From Mesorhizobium sp. PAMC28654 (GTDB taxonomy: Bacteria > Pseudomonadota > Alphaproteobacteria > Rhizobiales > Rhizobiaceae): a stretch of 64,000 bases of DNA. The stretch spans positions 1,240,001-1,304,000 of the forward strand of contig NZ_CP085135.1 in NCBI RefSeq assembly GCF_020616515.1. Direction: 5' to 3'. Positions 43,194 to 52,466 of the stretch are shown here, piece after piece (position 1 is the stretch's first letter; each line of letters begins with the position of its first letter). The notes under the pieces are model-generated. The model searched no databases. It saw only the letters and a program-made list of their open reading frames with translations, and was not told where the DNA came from. Made by a program: the position numbers and the translations under genes.

Positions 43194-43468
43194 CGGCAAT
43201 AGATCAGCCTCGACTGGCTAGGCCCCACGCTACCCATGCACTGTCGGCTAACATGATCGATGCGGCTTTACGAATGCTTAAGCTCCATCTTAACCATCAC
43301 GGTCATCACATTCGCTCATGCAGTGACATGAAGCGCGAGCGGCAAGTCCATCTTCCGCCGGCGTCTTTGCCCGTGTGGGACAGCACAGCGTCTCCCTTTG
43401 CAGACGTGCCTCGCTCATGTTAACCCGACGCTGACGCGACCCAGGCAACCGGTCGCCATCCGGGAGCC
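43194..43468. other. Upstream region of nadK, nothing certain
   Basis: Contains the nadK promoter and CGGGAG ribosome site (43460-43465). No other feature is evident. Confidence 0.3.
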
Positions 43469-44242
43469 ATGAGCAAAGCCGCCAGCCGTTTCGCCTTCGT
43501 CTCATCCGATACAGCCGATGCCAAGGCAGCGCGGGAAAGCCTGTCGGCGCGCTACGGCGAGACATCCGTCGAGGAGGCAGGCGTCATCGTGGCGCTAGGG
43601 GGCGACGGCTTTCTGTTGCAGACCTTGCGCGACACGATGGGCACGGACAAGAAGGTCTACGGCATGAACCGTGGCACCATCGGCTTCCTCATGAACGAAT
43701 ATCGCAGCGGCGGCCTGGCGGAGCGAATCGCGGCCGCGGTCGCCGAAACGATCCGTCCATTGGAGATGCTGGCGGTGACATCGGAGGGCGAAACGATCTC
43801 GGCGCTGGCGATCAACGAGGTCGCGCTGTGGCGCCAATCCTACCAGACAGCAAAGATCCGCATCACGGTCGATGAGCAGGTGCGGCTTGAGGAGTTGAGC
43901 TGCGACGGCGTCATGATCGCGACGCCCGCCGGATCGACCGCCTACAACCTTTCGGCGCACGGGCCGATCCTGCCGCTCGATGCGCCGTTGCTGGCCCTCA
44001 CCCCGGTCAGCCCGTTTCGCCCGCGCCGCTGGCGTGGAGCCTTGCTCTCCAACAAGGCGACCGTGCGCTTCGACATTCTGGAGCCGGAAAAGCGGCCGGT
44101 GAACGCCGCCGCGGATCACACGGAAGTCAAGGCCGTGACCTCGGTAACGGTGCGGGAATCGCCGACGGCGACGGCGACGTTGCTGTTCGACCCCAACCAT
44201 TCCTGGAACGAGCGCATTCTCGCCGAGCAGTTCCGCTACTGA
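43469..44242 (+). CDS. nadK: NAD kinase
   Basis: 257 aa, ATG five bases after CGGGAG-like sequence. ATP-NAD kinase motifs: [12 protein letters not shown] near residues 45-56 (GGDG signature), [34 protein letters not shown] (the second substrate motif) and LTPVSPF. It phosphorylates NAD to NADP in the cytoplasm. Alphaproteobacterial NadK proteins are of this short length. Single gene. Confidence 0.93.
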   Translation: MSKAASRFAFVSSDTADAKAARESLSARYGETSVEEAGVIVALGGDGFLLQTLRDTMGTDKKVYGMNRGTIGFLMNEYRSGGLAERIAAAVAETIRPLEMLAVTSEGETISALAINEVALWRQSYQTAKIRITVDEQVRLEELSCDGVMIATPAGSTAYNLSAHGPILPLDAPLLALTPVSPFRPRRWRGALLSNKATVRFDILEPEKRPVNAAADHTEVKAVTSVTVRESPTATATLLFDPNHSWNERILAEQFRY

Positions 44243-44434
44243 GCCGACGCAGCAAAAGGCACGAAGATTAAGCATTGCGATTAACGTTACGACTCCACAA
44301 TCGTGCCAATCCCGCCCGTTTCTGTTGACAAATCGCGGGCTTGCGCCTATTCGCAATACCAATCTTGCAGGCGCGTGGCGCTTGCCGCGACGGATGCCGT
44401 TGCGCTTCCCCGAACCAGCCAAAGACAACAACAC

Positions 44435-46015
44435 TTGTCCTCAGACACCACGACCGCTCAAGAAGCGTTGACCTTCGCAGACCTCGGCCTGTCGCCGAAG
44501 GTCCTTTCCGCAGTCACCGATGCCGGCTACACCGAGCCGACACCGATCCAGGCTGGCGCCATACCGCATGCGCTGCTCGGCAAGGATGTGCTTGGTATCG
44601 CACAGACCGGGACCGGCAAGACGGCCTCGTTCGTGCTGCCGATGCTCACCCGGCTGGAAAAGGGCCGTGCCCGTGCACGCATGCCGCGCACGCTGATCCT
44701 CGAGCCGACGCGCGAACTTGCCGCCCAGGTCGAAGAGAACTTCGTCAAATACGGCAAGAACCATAAGCTCAACATCGCCCTGCTGATCGGCGGCGTGTCC
44801 TTCGATGAGCAGGACAAGAAGCTGGAACGCGGTGCCGACGTGCTGATCGCGACGCCCGGTCGCCTGCTTGACCACCGCGAACGCGGCAAGCTCTTGCTCA
44901 ACGGCGTCGAGATCCTCGTCATCGACGAAGCCGACCGCATGCTCGACATGGGCTTCATTCCCGATATCGAGCGCATCTGCGAGATGATCCCGTTCACAAG
45001 GCAGACCTTGTTCTTCTCGGCGACGATGCCGCCGGAAATCACGAAGCTCACCGAGAAGTTCCTGCACGCGCCAGTGCGCGTCGAGGTTTCGAAAGCCGCG
45101 TCCGCCGCCACCAACATTATACAACGGCTGGTGAAATCCGGCTCGAAGCCCTGGGACAAGCGCGAGACGCTGCGCAACCTGATCAGAGCCGAAGACGCGG
45201 AGCTGAAAAACGCTATCATCTTCTGCAACCGCAAGATCGAAGTGTCGGAACTGTTCCGCTCGCTGCTGAAGTATGATTTCGACGCCGGCGCGCTGCATGG
45301 TGACATGGACCAGCGCGCGCGCATGCAGATGCTGGCCAATTTCCGCGACGGCAAGCTTCGCTACCTGGTTGCCTCGGACGTCGCCGCGCGCGGTCTCGAC
45401 ATCCCCGATGTCAGCCATGTTTTCAATTACGACGTGCCGATCCATGCCGAGGATTACGTCCACCGCATCGGCCGCACCGGTCGTGCCGGACGTTCGGGCA
45501 AGTCCTTCACCATCGCGACCAAATCGGACACGAAATACATCGACGCCATCGAGCGGCTGATCGGCACCAAGATCGAGTGGCACGACGGCGACTTGTCGAC
45601 GGTGGTGGCAAGCGAAAGCGAGGATGAAGCCCCGCGTCGTGGCAAAGGCGCGCCGCGCCGCGCCGGCCGCAAGGACGACAGCAAGGACAGGGGCGAACGC
45701 AAGCCGCGCGAACGCCACGCCAAGCGCAATGAAGACCAGGCGCCAGAGGCAGTGCTTGACGAACAACCGGTCGTCGCCGAAGCCCCTGTCGCGGACATCG
45801 GCGAGCGGCGCGCGCGCAAGGAATCGATCCGCTCCGAGAATACCGAACGGAAGGTTTCGTCGGATCGTAATGAACAACGCGCGCCGGAGCGCGGTGACAC
45901 CAGGCCGCAGCGTGAAAACAACCGCCCTGCCCGCCACCGTCAGGAAGACAATGACGCCACTGTCGGCTTCGGAGACGACATGCCCGCCTTCATGCGAATC
46001 GTCGCCAAGGTCTGA
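44435..46015 (+). CDS. DEAD-box RNA helicase (RhlE-like)
   Basis: 526 aa if it starts at the TTG encoding MSSDTTTAQEALTFADLGLS; upstream open frame lacks family sequence, no good ribosome site, so the start is not certain. Motifs: Q-motif TEPTPIQAGAIP, motif I AQTGTGKT, Ia PTRELAAQ, Ib TPGRLLD, II VIDEADRMLD, III SAT, IV IIFCN, V ASDVAARGLDI, VI HRIGRTGRAG. The C-terminal 120 residues are a disordered Arg/Lys/Glu-rich tail, as in RhlE/SrmB-type proteins, for RNA or ribosome contact. It remodels RNA in ribosome assembly or decay. Confidence 0.93.
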   Translation: MSSDTTTAQEALTFADLGLSPKVLSAVTDAGYTEPTPIQAGAIPHALLGKDVLGIAQTGTGKTASFVLPMLTRLEKGRARARMPRTLILEPTRELAAQVEENFVKYGKNHKLNIALLIGGVSFDEQDKKLERGADVLIATPGRLLDHRERGKLLLNGVEILVIDEADRMLDMGFIPDIERICEMIPFTRQTLFFSATMPPEITKLTEKFLHAPVRVEVSKAASAATNIIQRLVKSGSKPWDKRETLRNLIRAEDAELKNAIIFCNRKIEVSELFRSLLKYDFDAGALHGDMDQRARMQMLANFRDGKLRYLVASDVAARGLDIPDVSHVFNYDVPIHAEDYVHRIGRTGRAGRSGKSFTIATKSDTKYIDAIERLIGTKIEWHDGDLSTVVASESEDEAPRRGKGAPRRAGRKDDSKDRGERKPRERHAKRNEDQAPEAVLDEQPVVAEAPVADIGERRARKESIRSENTERKVSSDRNEQRAPERGDTRPQRENNRPARHRQEDNDATVGFGDDMPAFMRIVAKV

Positions 46016-46045
46016 GCGCGGTCAGGTTTTCAGAGAGCCAAACGA

Positions 46046-46071
46046 AAAACGGCCCCTCTCGGGGCCGTTTT
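46046..46071. terminator. Bidirectional intrinsic terminator
   Basis: AAAACGGCCCC (46046-46056) pairs with GGGGCCGTTTT (46061-46071) around TCTC, with T-runs on both strands. It ends the helicase gene and the convergent OmpA-lipoprotein gene. Confidence 0.93.
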
Positions 46072-46090
46072 GTATTGGATACCGCCCTGC

Positions 46091-46741
46091 TCAGGTCAGC
46101 GGCGACAGCTGGATCTCGACGCGACGATTCTGAGCGCGACCTTCCGCCGTTGCATTGGACGCGACCGGACGAGTCTTGCCGAAGCCGGTGACAGCGAAGC
46201 GGCGCTGATCGACGCCCTGGCCGGACAAATAGTTGGCCACGGCCAAGGCGCGGCGCTGCGACAGATCGAAATTGTGCTGGTCGCCACCGGTCGAATCGGT
46301 ATGACCGAAAACGTCGACCGTGGTCTGGCGGAACTTCTTCAGAACCAGGGCGACGGAGTTCAAGGTCTGATAGAAGCCCGGCTTTACAGCGTCCTGATCG
46401 ACGTTGAAGGTAATGTCGGACGGCATGTTCAGGATGATCTGGTCGCCACTGCGGGTGACGCTGACGCCGGTGCCCTGAAGCTGCCTGCGCAGTTCGGCCT
46501 CGTTCTGGTCCATGGTGGCGCCGATGGCGCCGCCGGCGAGCGCGCCGATGCCCGCGCCAATCAGCGCATTGCGGCGATCATTGCCACCAGCGAGCAGGCC
46601 AAGACCCGCACCCGCAAGCGCGCCAAGGCCAGCGCCGGCAGCCGTGTTGGAGATCTTCTGATCTCCGGTGTACGGGTCGGTGGTGGTGCAAGCGCTCACA
46701 AGCACAGCCGTCGCCACAACGGCGAGCACAGTCTTTTTCAT
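46091..46741 (-). CDS. OmpA family lipoprotein (YiaD-like)
   Basis: 216 aa. Lipoprotein signal MKKTVLAVVATAVLVSACTT with the lipobox VSAC, so Cys18 is lipidated. Then a glycine-rich span (GAGLGALAGAGLGLLAGG and GAGIGALAGGAIGATMD), which is the glycine-zipper found in YiaD-like proteins, and a C-terminal OmpA domain binding peptidoglycan: VFGHTDSTGGDQHNFDLSQR, RALAVANYLSGQGV, GFGKTRPVASNATAEGR, NRRVEI. It anchors the outer membrane to the cell wall. Monocistronic. Confidence 0.93.
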   Translation of the reverse strand: MKKTVLAVVATAVLVSACTTTDPYTGDQKISNTAAGAGLGALAGAGLGLLAGGNDRRNALIGAGIGALAGGAIGATMDQNEAELRRQLQGTGVSVTRSGDQIILNMPSDITFNVDQDAVKPGFYQTLNSVALVLKKFRQTTVDVFGHTDSTGGDQHNFDLSQRRALAVANYLSGQGVDQRRFAVTGFGKTRPVASNATAEGRAQNRRVEIQLSPLT

Positions 46742-46909
46742 AGGATCGTCCCTCTCAAAACGCGGTCGCTAGCGACGCGCCAAATCAGCCCTTCCAACGC
46801 CTTGTACCATGAAATAAGGCGAAAAACGGAACGGGAAAAGCAGCAGCCTTGGCTTTTCCCGACCGGAAATCCATTCGCGGCGCGATCGACGTCAATCGGT
46901 CAGAAGTGG

Positions 46910-47278
46910 CTACCAGAGATTCTTGCCGTCGATGACGACCAGTTCGACCTTGTCGAGATCGAAGTCGTCCAACAGGCGGGTATTCACGCTGATCTTCGGG
47001 TTGTCGAAATCCGCCTCTCCTGTCGACCAGTCTGGCGTTTCGGTGAAGGTTCCGCAGCCGCACTTGGCGCAAAACCCGTGTTTCACGGCTCTCGAACCCC
47101 ATTGATAGAAGGAGACATTTTTGGGCGGGCTGGTGAGCTTGAACTGTGACGGTGTGTAGTAGGCCCACAAGGAGCCGCGCTTGGAGCAGAAGGAGCATGT
47201 GCATTGCGTGACGGTTTGCGGCGCCTGCGAAACCTCGAATGTGGTCGCCCTGCAGTGGCAACTTGCCTTGATGATCAT
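46910..47278 (-). CDS. GFA family protein (CENP-V/glutathione-dependent formaldehyde-activating fold)
   Basis: 122 aa from MIIKASCHCRATTFEVSQAP after GAGGAA; the long upstream frame is leader. Zinc-binding cysteines: CHC near residue 8, CTCSFC near 27-32 and CAKCGCGTF near 66-74. GFA-fold proteins include S-(hydroxymethyl)glutathione synthase, but many are of unknown role. A second GFA gene is 750 bases to the right on the same strand. Confidence 0.85.
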   Translation of the reverse strand: MIIKASCHCRATTFEVSQAPQTVTQCTCSFCSKRGSLWAYYTPSQFKLTSPPKNVSFYQWGSRAVKHGFCAKCGCGTFTETPDWSTGEADFDNPKISVNTRLLDDFDLDKVELVVIDGKNLW

Positions 47279-47470
47279 GACCCGGTTCCTCACAATTGCC
47301 CGCCGCCGGTGGGGCAAGGGCAACATAAAGAAATGCTCCTGACAACCGTCTGTCGGCAGACTCCGTCCGCTCACTGCGTTCGCGCATGATCCAAGCCCCA
47401 TAGGCTCATGCGCGGCCAGGGTCGTCCACTATGCTCAGTGGACGCACCGCAAGCCGGTAGCGCGCCTCGC

Positions 47471-47848
47471 CTAGAAGGAAGACGGCGGTACAAACAGGCA
47501 GATGGTCTTTCCGGCGTCGAGCCCCGCCTGATGGGCGCACCAGTGAAATTCGCCGTCGGGCGAATTCTTGACCCGCTTGTCACTGTAGGCAACCACCTCT
47601 CCGGTATCCTTGATGACATAGCCGTCGGGGCGCTCGCTGATCGATGCCTGCGGCACCTCGTGGCAATCGTAGTTCGCACAGCAGGCAAATGGATAACTCC
47701 AGCCTTGCGGCATAGCGGCGGTTGGCTTTGCATCATGGGCGAAGGCAGTTGGCGTGAGCAGGGCGATCGCGCCGATCGCGAGCGGGAAAAACAGGCGTCG
47801 GCCAGCCGGTTGAACGGCTTTGGCCGGTCGAATTGTGGCAGCAGACAT
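47471..47848 (-). CDS. Secreted Cys-rich protein, unknown function
   Basis: 125 aa from MSAATIRPAKAVQPAGRRLF, six bases after AAAGGAA. A signal peptide with a hydrophobic core LAIGAIALLTPTAFAH is cleaved near FAHD. The mature part has WSYPFACCANYDCHEVPQAS and HWCAHQAGLDAGKTICLFVP; the Cys and His spacing suggests metal or disulfide sites. Similar small proteins occur in rhizobia, but I cannot name a family. It sits between two GFA-type genes. Confidence 0.8.
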   Translation of the reverse strand: MSAATIRPAKAVQPAGRRLFFPLAIGAIALLTPTAFAHDAKPTAAMPQGWSYPFACCANYDCHEVPQASISERPDGYVIKDTGEVVAYSDKRVKNSPDGEFHWCAHQAGLDAGKTICLFVPPSSF

Positions 47849-48024
47849 GTCACGTTCCTTTCAAACGAGTTCAAGCGTTTCGCTTGCCCGTTCCCGGAAC
47901 GTGTCTTCCCAGTGGCCAGATCGTCGGCTCGCAGATATGCCGCGCCCGGCCATAAATGCTTTTGCCCTCACCCGTATGGTGAGCCGATTGATGAGTCGGC
48001 GCAAGAGTTCGAGGAGCCGTCCGG

Positions 48025-48462
48025 CTATCCGTCCGCGGGGCCGGAATCCATCGCATGCTCGTCATATTGAGGGAGATCGTCCGTGATCGTGTACCACGGC
48101 GCCTTCGATCCAACGAAGATGTGCTTGCTTGGTCGAATGGCCGGGCTGTCTACCAGCGTTCCCATGGCGACGTGGACGAAAGCTCCCTCGCGAACGAGCG
48201 AATAGAGCAGCGAGCCACACAGCTTGCAGTGCGCGTCATGACCGTTTTGATCGCCGAAGATCAGAAGATTGTCCTCACCTTCGGTGGGGGCAAATTTGTG
48301 GCGCTCGATGCCAGCGATCGACTTGAAGGCCGAGCCGGTGGTGCGTCGACAATTCGAGCAATGGCAGTTGACCGCGTAGACAAACTCATCCGCCACCGCG
48401 TATTGGACAGCACCGCACAGGCATTTTCCGGAAAGCTTGCGACCGGTTGTTTGCAGCTTCAT
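48025..48462 (-). CDS. GFA family protein (second copy)
   Basis: 145 aa from MKLQTTGRKLSGKCLCGAVQ; an ATG 14 codons upstream is possible, but GGGGAGG better serves a start near here. Zinc cysteines: CLCGAVQY near 14-16, CHCSNCRRTTGSAF, and HCKLCGSLLYS. It is distinct in sequence from the GFA at 46910, so it is not a recent duplicate. It is probably separately transcribed. It ends 82 bases after the prfB stop on the same strand. Confidence 0.87.
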   Translation of the reverse strand: MKLQTTGRKLSGKCLCGAVQYAVADEFVYAVNCHCSNCRRTTGSAFKSIAGIERHKFAPTEGEDNLLIFGDQNGHDAHCKLCGSLLYSLVREGAFVHVAMGTLVDSPAIRPSKHIFVGSKAPWYTITDDLPQYDEHAMDSGPADG

Positions 48463-48543
48463 CACCGGCTGATCCTCCCCGAAGCTCGGCTTTGCAGGGT
48501 GCATCGGGGCTCGGCTCAAGCCAAGCCCCTGAGCTTGACAGTC

Positions 48544-49675
48544 CTAGTCCAGATCCGCAACGGCTTCGCCGGCGCCGCCCTCGATGCGCTGCGACAACGA
48601 GGCTTCCATGAAGTCATCGAGGTCGCCGTCGAGCACACTCGATGGATTGGTGCTCTCGACGCCGGTGCGCAGATCTTTCACCAGCTGATAAGGTTGCAAC
48701 ACGTAGGACCGTATCTGGTGCCCCCAGCCAATGTCGCTCTTCGACGCCTCCGTGGCATTCGCCACCGCTTCGCGCTTCTTCAGCTCTTCTTCGTAGAGTC
48801 GAGAGCGCAGCATTTCCCACGCCTTGGCCTTGTTCTTGTGCTGCGAACGCTCAGCCTGGCAAGCGACCGCGATGCCGGTGGCAAGATGGGTGATGCGAAC
48901 GGCCGAATCGGTGGTGTTGACGTGCTGGCCGCCAGAGCCAGACGAGCGATAGGTGTCGATGCGCACGTCGGATTCAGAGACGTCGATCTCTATCCTGTCG
49001 TCGACGACAGGATAGACCCAGATGCTGGAGAAGGATGTATGGCGGCGCGCATTGCTGTCATAGGGCGAAATACGCACCAGGCGATGGACACCCGATTCCG
49101 TCTTCAGCCAGCCATAGGCATTGTGGCCCTTGATCAGCAGCGTTGCGGACTTGATGCCGGCTTCTTCGCCGTCATGCACTTCCAGCACCTCGACCTTGAA
49201 GCGGCGGCGCTCCGCCCAGCGCGTATACATGCGCAGCAGCATCGAGGCCCAGTCCTGGCTCTCCGTGCCGCCGGCGCCTGCGTGGACTTCGAGATAGGTA
49301 TCGTTGGCGTCGGCCTCGCCCGACAGCAGCGTTTCGACCTGGCGTGCTTTCGCCTCGCCCTGCATTGAGCGGATCGCGGCTTCCGCCTCCGCCACGATAC
49401 CCTCGTCGCCTTCTTCCTCGCCAAGCTCGATCAGGCCGATATTGTCTTCCAGCGCCTGGGTGAAACCCTTGACCGCCGCGATGCCATCTTCGAGACCCTG
49501 GCGTTCGCGCATCAGCTTTTGCGCTTCCAGCGGTTCGTTCCAGAGGCTTGCGTCCTCGGCGCGGACATTGAGGTATTCAAGCCGCTTTATGGCCTGATCC
49601 CAGTCAAAGATGCCTCCTCAGCAGGGTTATCGCCTGCCTGATTTCATCGACAATATTCTGCGTTTCCGCGCGCAT
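48544..49675 (-). CDS. prfB: Peptide chain release factor 2, with programmed +1 frameshift
   Basis: 376 aa when the frameshift is used. The first 23 codons from ATG 49675 ([20 protein letters not shown]) end at an in-frame TGA (49604-49606). A +1 shift at CTT-TGA-C continues with [20 protein letters not shown] and on to 48544. The protein has the catalytic GGQ motif in [18 protein letters not shown], and the codon-recognition motif is SPY ([14 protein letters not shown]) instead of the common SPF. It releases peptides at UGA and UAA, and low RF2 raises its own synthesis through the shift. It lies between the GFA gene and the PBP1A gene. Confidence 0.96.
49603..49618 (-). promoter_or_regulatory. 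RF2 programmed frameshift signal (AGGAGG-CAT-CTTTGAC)
   Basis: An internal Shine-Dalgarno-like AGGAGG (49613-49618) stands exactly three bases before CTTTGAC (49603-49609), the same spacing as in E. coli prfB. It drives the +1 shift over the UGA codon. Confidence 0.95.
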
Positions 49676-49796
49676 GGGCTGCTGTTCTGTCCTGTTGGAG
49701 AATGATGCCTTGATCGGCGCGATACATAGGCATGGCACCGGCGCCTGTAAAGCGAAATGGGCCGGCTGGTGCCGGCCCATTGAAACGCATCTCAGG

Positions 49797-52253
49797 TCAA
49801 TAAAGGCCGCCGCCGCCGTCCTGGATGGCTTGGTTGGCCTGGGGTGACAGAGCACCGCCTGTCGCATTGGAGCCATCGGCGCCCATGCCGATAACCCAAT
49901 AGCTGTCAGCGGGTCCGGTACCCGGCTTGAAGGCCTCGATGATGGTGCCGGGGTCGCCCGCCGTGGCACGCATGCCGGTCTTGTGGTTGATGGCGATCAG
50001 CTTCATGCCATCTGGAACCTGGAAGTCGACATTGGGTGTGCCGTCCAGCGCCACCCGCATGAAGTCCTTGAAGATTGGCGCCGCGAGACCACCGCCGGTG
50101 GCGCCATGGCCGAGGCCACGCGGCGTGTCATAGCCCATGTAGAGGCCGACAACGAGGTTCGGCGTGTAGCCGATGAACCATGCGTCCTTCTCGTCGTTGG
50201 TCGTTCCGGTCTTGCCCGCGATATGGCGACCAAGTTCGCCGATCGTGGCGCCGGTGCCGCGTTGAACCACGCCTTCCATCATCGAGGTGATCTGGTAGGC
50301 GGTCATCGGGTCGAGCACCTGCTCGGAATTGTCGACCAGTTCCGGCTCGGGCTGGTTATGCCATTCGGTCGCGTTGCAGCCTTCGCAACCGCGTTCGTCC
50401 TGCTTGAACACGGTCTTGCCGTAGCGGTCCTGGATGCGGTCGATCAGCGACGGCTTGATCGACTTGCCGCCATTGGCCATGATCGAATAGGCCGACACCA
50501 TGCGCATGACGGTCGTCTCGCCGGAGCCCAGTGCCATCGGCAGATAGGGCGCCAGATGATCGTAGACGCCGAAACGTTCGGCATATTCGACGACCAGCTT
50601 CATGCCCATGTCATTGGCGAGCCGCACTGTCATCAGATTGCGCGATTTCTCGATGCCGGACCGCAAGGTCGCCGGACCAGCCACCGTGCCGTCATAGTTC
50701 TTCGGCGTCCACGTCGTGTTGCCGCTCTGGATGGTGATCGGCCCGTCCATGATCACCGAAGCTGGCGTATAACCATTGTCGAGTGCGGCCGAATAGACGA
50801 TCGGCTTGAACGATGAACCGGGCTGACGCATGGCCTGGGTGGCGCGATTGAATTCCGACTGCGCGTAGGAGAAGCCACCGACCATCGCCAGCACACGACC
50901 GGTGTGCGGATCCATGGCGATCAAGCCACCTTCCACTTCCGGAATCTGGCGCAGGCTGTAGGTTCCATCCGCGCCATCGTTCTTCTGCACGAAGATGACG
51001 TCGCCCGGCTTCAGCACCTCGGCCGGCGACTTGGCCTTGACGGTCTTGCCGTCGACCACATGTCGCATGGCAAATCCCATGTCGTCCTTGCTGACAGTGC
51101 CCGTGACGCGTTCCTTTACGATCTCGCCGGAGGCCTGCCGGGTCGGTTGAAGGCCGATGGACAGGCCGGTCGCGGAGCTCTCCAGCACTACGGCGAGCGA
51201 CCATTCCGGCACGTCCTCCAATCCCTTGACATTGCCCAGAGGGACGCCCCAGTCGCTGGAAACATCGATATTCGTCACCGGCCCGCGATAACCACGCAGC
51301 GTATCGTATTTCAGCAATCCGTTCTGCATCGACTTGCGAGCAATGATCTGGATCTTTGGATCAAGCGTCGTGCGGACGGAAAGGCCGCCTTCGTAAAGCG
51401 CATTCTCGCCGTAGCGCGAGATGATCTGGCGGCGCACCTCCTCGGTGAAATACTCGCCTGCGAACAGATAGGTGCCAGTGCGGCGCGGCGTAACGCCAAG
51501 CGGCGAGGCCTTGGCCTTCTCGCCTTCGTCATGCGTGACGTAGCCATTCGCGACCATCTGGTCGATGACCCAATTGCGGCGTTCGATCGCGCGGTCCGCA
51601 TGCTTGAAGGGGTTGTAGTTAGCGGGGCCTTTCGGCAGCGAGGCCAGATAAGCGGCCTCCGCGACGGTCAACTCATTCACCGACTTGTCGAAATAGGTGA
51701 GCGCGGCGCCCGCGACGCCATAGGCGCCGAAGCCGAAGAAGATTTCGTTGAGATAGAGTTCGAGAATGCGATCCTTAGAATAGGCCTGCTCGATGCGGAA
51801 GGCCAGGATCATCTCCTTGATCTTGCGCTCATAGGTCTGATCCGACGACAGCAGGAAGTTCTTCGCCACCTGCTGGGTGATCGTGGAAGCGCCAACCTGC
51901 CGCCGGCCGGAGCCGAAGTTCTGCAGATTGACAATGACGGCGCGGCCAAGTCCGGTAATGTCAATGCCGGGATGGTTATAGAAATTCTTGTCCTCGGCGG
52001 ACATGAACGCCGCCTTGACGCGATCCGGAATGGCCTGGATCGGCAGATACAGGCGCCGCTCGCGCGCGTATTCGGCCATCAGTGATCCATCCGATGCGTG
52101 GATGCGCGTCGTCACCGGCGGCTCGTACTTGGCCAGAACCTCGTAGTCGGGCAGATCCTTCGACAGATGGCTGATATACAGCGCCACGCCCGCCGCGACC
52201 AAAAGGGCCAGCGTCGTGCCGATGCCGAAGAAATAGCCAATAAGACGAATCAT
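49797..52253 (-). CDS. mrcA: Penicillin-binding protein 1A, bifunctional
   Basis: 818 aa. One N-terminal membrane anchor (MIRLIGYFFGIGTTLALLVA). The GT51 glycosyltransferase domain has MSAEDKNFYNHPGIDITG with the catalytic Glu, then GASTITQQVAKNFLL and ELYLNEIFFGFGAYGVAGAA. An OB-like insert follows, then the transpeptidase with SxxK in RQPGSSFKPIVYSAAL, SxN-like motif in VSAYSIMANGG and KTGTTNDEKDAWFIGY. The C-terminus is glycine-rich. It polymerises and cross-links peptidoglycan. The gene upstream is the cell-wall amidase, on the same strand with a 213-base gap. Confidence 0.95.
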   Translation of the reverse strand: MIRLIGYFFGIGTTLALLVAAGVALYISHLSKDLPDYEVLAKYEPPVTTRIHASDGSLMAEYARERRLYLPIQAIPDRVKAAFMSAEDKNFYNHPGIDITGLGRAVIVNLQNFGSGRRQVGASTITQQVAKNFLLSSDQTYERKIKEMILAFRIEQAYSKDRILELYLNEIFFGFGAYGVAGAALTYFDKSVNELTVAEAAYLASLPKGPANYNPFKHADRAIERRNWVIDQMVANGYVTHDEGEKAKASPLGVTPRRTGTYLFAGEYFTEEVRRQIISRYGENALYEGGLSVRTTLDPKIQIIARKSMQNGLLKYDTLRGYRGPVTNIDVSSDWGVPLGNVKGLEDVPEWSLAVVLESSATGLSIGLQPTRQASGEIVKERVTGTVSKDDMGFAMRHVVDGKTVKAKSPAEVLKPGDVIFVQKNDGADGTYSLRQIPEVEGGLIAMDPHTGRVLAMVGGFSYAQSEFNRATQAMRQPGSSFKPIVYSAALDNGYTPASVIMDGPITIQSGNTTWTPKNYDGTVAGPATLRSGIEKSRNLMTVRLANDMGMKLVVEYAERFGVYDHLAPYLPMALGSGETTVMRMVSAYSIMANGGKSIKPSLIDRIQDRYGKTVFKQDERGCEGCNATEWHNQPEPELVDNSEQVLDPMTAYQITSMMEGVVQRGTGATIGELGRHIAGKTGTTNDEKDAWFIGYTPNLVVGLYMGYDTPRGLGHGATGGGLAAPIFKDFMRVALDGTPNVDFQVPDGMKLIAINHKTGMRATAGDPGTIIEAFKPGTGPADSYWVIGMGADGSNATGGALSPQANQAIQDGGGGLY

Positions 52254-52466
52254 GCCCGCTCCAGTCCTTGGTTCGGGATTTTCCTAAACGAAGCCGCCTT
52301 TCACGCAAGCTTTCCAGACGGTCCCAATCCGTAATGGAAAACCCATGTCGCGACCATGTGGACAAAATACGGCAATCGCCAATTTCGGTCCGGAATGCCG
52401 AAAATAAAAGCGCCAGGTGTTGTCGTCATACAACGCTGCCCGCGGTTGTGGGCAGCGCTGGGCATC

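Noticed and set aside
48055..49368. 437-codon plus-strand open frame opposite prfB and a GFA gene
   Set aside because: It covers two well-supported genes on the other strand and has no family motif; a GC-rich antisense artefact.
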